A stretch of DNA of 8,460 bases, taken from assembly GCA_027451085.1 (NCBI GenBank), contig DAIDKA010000181.1, positions 1 through 8,460 of the forward strand, given 5' to 3'. The stretch comes from Gammaproteobacteria bacterium. Lineage in GTDB: Bacteria; Pseudomonadota; Gammaproteobacteria; Steroidobacterales; Steroidobacteraceae. The notes under the pieces were generated by a model. It made no database searches, had not been told where the DNA came from, and worked only from the letters and a program-made list of their open reading frames with translations. This document shows, one piece after another, positions 6,745 through 8,460 of this stretch. The position numbers were made by a program, and so were the translations under genes. Numbering within the stretch: the first letter of the stretch is position 1; the number at the start of each line of letters is the position of its first letter.

Positions 6745-8184
6745 ATGGCTGATTCATTCGACATCATCGTCATCGGCGGCGGTCCTGCCGGCTACCCGGC
6801 GGCCATCCGCGCCGCGCAGAACGGCCTGTCGGTAGCCTGCATCGATGAGTGGAAGAACCACGACGGCTCCGCCGCCTTCGGTGGCACCTGCCTGAACGCG
6901 GGCTGCATTCCCTCCAAGGCGCTGCTGGAGTCCACCGAGCTGTATCACCGCGCGCACGCGGAGTTCGCCGTGCACGGCATCAGGACCTCCGGGGTCGAGA
7001 TGGACATCGCGGCCATGCAGAAGCGCAAGGCGGACATCGTCAGGAACATGACCGGCGGCATCCTGGCGCTGTTCAAGGCCGCGGGGGTCACCCCGCTGCA
7101 GGGCCACGGCAGGCTGCTGCCGGGCCGGCAGGTCGAATTCACCCCGCATGAGGGCGAGAAGCGCACGCTGTCGGCAAAGCACGTGGTGCTGGCTTCCGGC
7201 TCGGTGCCGGTGGAGCTGAAAGTTGCACCTTTCGATGGCAGGCGCGTTATTGACTCCTGGGGCGCGCTGGAACTGGCCTCTGTGCCGAAGCGCCTGGGCG
7301 TGATCGGCGCGGGGGTCATCGGCCTGGAACTGGGCAGCGTGTGGCGCCGCCTGGGCTCCGAGGTCGTGGTGCTGGAGGCCATGGACAGCTTCCTGTCCAT
7401 CGCTGACCAGCAGCTGGCGCGCGAAGCGTTGAAGGCGCTCAAAAAGACGGGACTCGACATCCGTACGGGTGCCAAGGTCACCGGCGCCACCGTCAAGGGC
7501 AAGGAAGTCGTCGTCACCTACACCGATGCCCGGAACCCGGACAAGGCCGAGCAGTCCCTCAGCGTGGACACGCTCATTGTCGCGGTGGGCCGCCGTCCGT
7601 TCACCGGCGGCCTGCTGGCCGAAGGTGCTGGTATTGCGCTCGATGAGCGCGGCTTTATCAAGGTCGATGATCATTGCCGCACCGGCGTCGAGGGCGTGTG
7701 GGCCGTCGGCGACGTGGTGCGCGGGCCCATGCTGGCGCACAAGGGCAAGGAGGAGGGCGTGATGGTTGCGGACCTGATCGCCGGGCGCTACGGCCATATC
7801 AACTACGACGTCATCCCGTCCGTGATCTACACGGCGCCCGAGATCGCCTGGGTGGGGCAGACCGAGGAGCAGGTCAAGGCCTCCGGCCGTGCCTACAAGA
7901 CCGGCGTGTTCCCGTTCCTGGCCAGCGGCCGCGCGCGCGCGATGGAGGCCGCCGGTGGTTTTGCCAAGGTCATCGCGGACAAGGACAGCGACACGATCCT
8001 GGGCGTGCACATCATCGGTCCCCTGGCCGGTGAGCTGATTGCCGAAGCGGTGCTGGCGCTGGAGTACAAGGCCACCGCCGAGGACCTGCAGCGGACCATC
8101 CACGCTCATCCCACGCTGTCCGAGGCGGTGCACGAGGCGGCCCTGGCCGCCGACAGGCGCGCCATCGACAGCCTGAACCGCTGA
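6745..8184 (+). CDS. lpd: Dihydrolipoyl dehydrogenase (E3) of the 2-oxoglutarate dehydrogenase complex
   Basis: This FAD enzyme reoxidises the dihydrolipoyl group of SucB and reduces NAD+. The 479-residue protein has the usual class I flavin disulfide reductase layout. The FAD-binding GGGPAG (11-16) ends in Asp34-Glu35. The redox-active disulfide is GGTCLNAGCIPSK, with Cys49 and Cys54. The NAD-binding fold contains GVIGAGVIGLELGSVW (about 189-204). The second FAD motif is WAVGDVVRGPMLAHK (about 319-333). The C-terminal dimer interface carries the catalytic pair in HAHPTLSEAVHEA (His455, Glu460). Small departures from common sequences are Pro18 after the dinucleotide motif (often Val) and Ala52 between the cysteines (usually Val). 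Neither should abolish activity. Its place directly after sucB suggests an E3 for this complex; whether pyruvate dehydrogenase uses it too cannot be seen. ATG 6745 fits the family start, with only a weak Shine-Dalgarno. Confidence 0.97.
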   Translation: MADSFDIIVIGGGPAGYPAAIRAAQNGLSVACIDEWKNHDGSAAFGGTCLNAGCIPSKALLESTELYHRAHAEFAVHGIRTSGVEMDIAAMQKRKADIVRNMTGGILALFKAAGVTPLQGHGRLLPGRQVEFTPHEGEKRTLSAKHVVLASGSVPVELKVAPFDGRRVIDSWGALELASVPKRLGVIGAGVIGLELGSVWRRLGSEVVVLEAMDSFLSIADQQLAREALKALKKTGLDIRTGAKVTGATVKGKEVVVTYTDARNPDKAEQSLSVDTLIVAVGRRPFTGGLLAEGAGIALDERGFIKVDDHCRTGVEGVWAVGDVVRGPMLAHKGKEEGVMVADLIAGRYGHINYDVIPSVIYTAPEIAWVGQTEEQVKASGRAYKTGVFPFLASGRARAMEAAGGFAKVIADKDSDTILGVHIIGPLAGELIAEAVLALEYKATAEDLQRTIHAHPTLSEAVHEAALAADRRAIDSLNR

Positions 8185-8189
8185 CAGTG

Positions 8190-8460
8190 ATGGCGCATAC
8201 GCCGACCCTGGACGACATCCGGGCGGCGCATGCGCGTATCCGCGATCACATCCACCGCACGCCGGTGCTGGTCAGCTCGGCGCTGGATGCGATGACCGGC
8301 GCGCGGCTGTACTTCAAGTGCGAGAACTTCCAGCGCAGCGGCTCGTTCAAGGCCCGTGGCGCGCACAACGCCGTGCTGGCGCTCGCCGGGGACGCGGCTG
8401 CCCGTGGTGTGGCGACGCACTCCTCCGGCAACCATGGTGCGGCGCTGGCGCTGGCGGCGC
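8190..8460 (+). CDS. Fold-type II PLP enzyme, serine racemase / threonine dehydratase family (3' partial)
   Basis: The frame is open to the window end, showing the first 90 codons of a protein usually about 310-330 residues long. The start MAHTPTLDDIRAAHARI is followed by HRTPVLVSSALD (22-33) and FKCENFQRSGSFKARGAHNAV (42-62). Lys54 is the expected Schiff-base lysine for PLP. HSSGNHGAALALAA (77-90) is the substrate/phosphate-binding loop. These blocks closely resemble serine racemase and catabolic threonine/serine dehydratases (Ser/Thr to pyruvate or 2-oxobutyrate plus ammonia, or L- to D-serine). Racemase and dehydratase cannot be told apart from this fragment, and any C-terminal ACT domain is outside the window. 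It begins 5 nt after the lpd stop, so it is probably co-transcribed. A GTG at 8187 directly before the ATG is an alternative start. No strong Shine-Dalgarno is visible. Confidence 0.88.
   Translation, partial: MAHTPTLDDIRAAHARIRDHIHRTPVLVSSALDAMTGARLYFKCENFQRSGSFKARGAHNAVLALAGDAAARGVATHSSGNHGAALALAA

Noticed and set aside
6754..8133. 459-codon open frame on the minus strand opposite lpd
   Set aside because: It is also in register with lpd and explained by the near absence of TTA, CTA and TCA codons.
8106..8435. Minus-strand open frame opposite the end of lpd and the PLP gene
   Set aside because: The plus strand encodes recognisable C-terminal Lpd and N-terminal PLP-enzyme motifs in this stretch; the minus-strand translation has none.

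Overview
The window looks like an ordinary stretch of chromosome from a GC-rich gammaproteobacterium. By eye it is about two thirds G+C, with strong G/C preference at third codon positions. A YheU-family protein, found mainly in gammaproteobacteria, and a sucA-sucB-lpd cluster whose Lpd reads like xanthomonad-type enzymes suggest Xanthomonadales, Nevskiales or a close relative. No marker gene is present, so this placement is inference. All genes are on the + strand. There is no RNA gene, insertion sequence, CRISPR array, origin or prophage signature.

Left part (1-1861): the window opens inside a membrane protein with the end of a TPR repeat, two transmembrane segments and a C-terminal SH3-like domain. 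This is the architecture of BatE-type proteins, the last gene of many Bat (aerotolerance) operons. Its stop codon overlaps the start of a yheU-like gene by 4 nt. Next, after a short gap, comes a secreted aspartic protease homologue with two DTG motifs in one chain. The three genes are packed like one transcription unit.

Middle part (1862-2637): a 115-bp spacer, a 155-residue protein of unknown function, and a 193-bp leader before sucA. The leader holds GC-rich hairpins and a weak promoter candidate.

Right part (2638-8460): sucA (E1), sucB (E2) and lpd (E3) encode the complete 2-oxoglutarate dehydrogenase complex, which converts 2-oxoglutarate, CoA and NAD+ to succinyl-CoA, CO2 and NADH in the TCA cycle. 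The genes are intact, closely spaced and carry the expected catalytic residues. sucCD is not the next gene after lpd. Instead, 5 nt after the lpd stop, a fold-type II PLP enzyme of the serine racemase/threonine dehydratase family begins and runs off the window.

I found no convincing evidence of a new biological system. The items most worth a second look are the two-lobed aspartic protease, the unknown protein before sucA, the structured sucA leader, and the PLP enzyme apparently tied to the dehydrogenase operon. The very long antisense open frames opposite sucA, sucB and lpd are explained by codon bias and were rejected.
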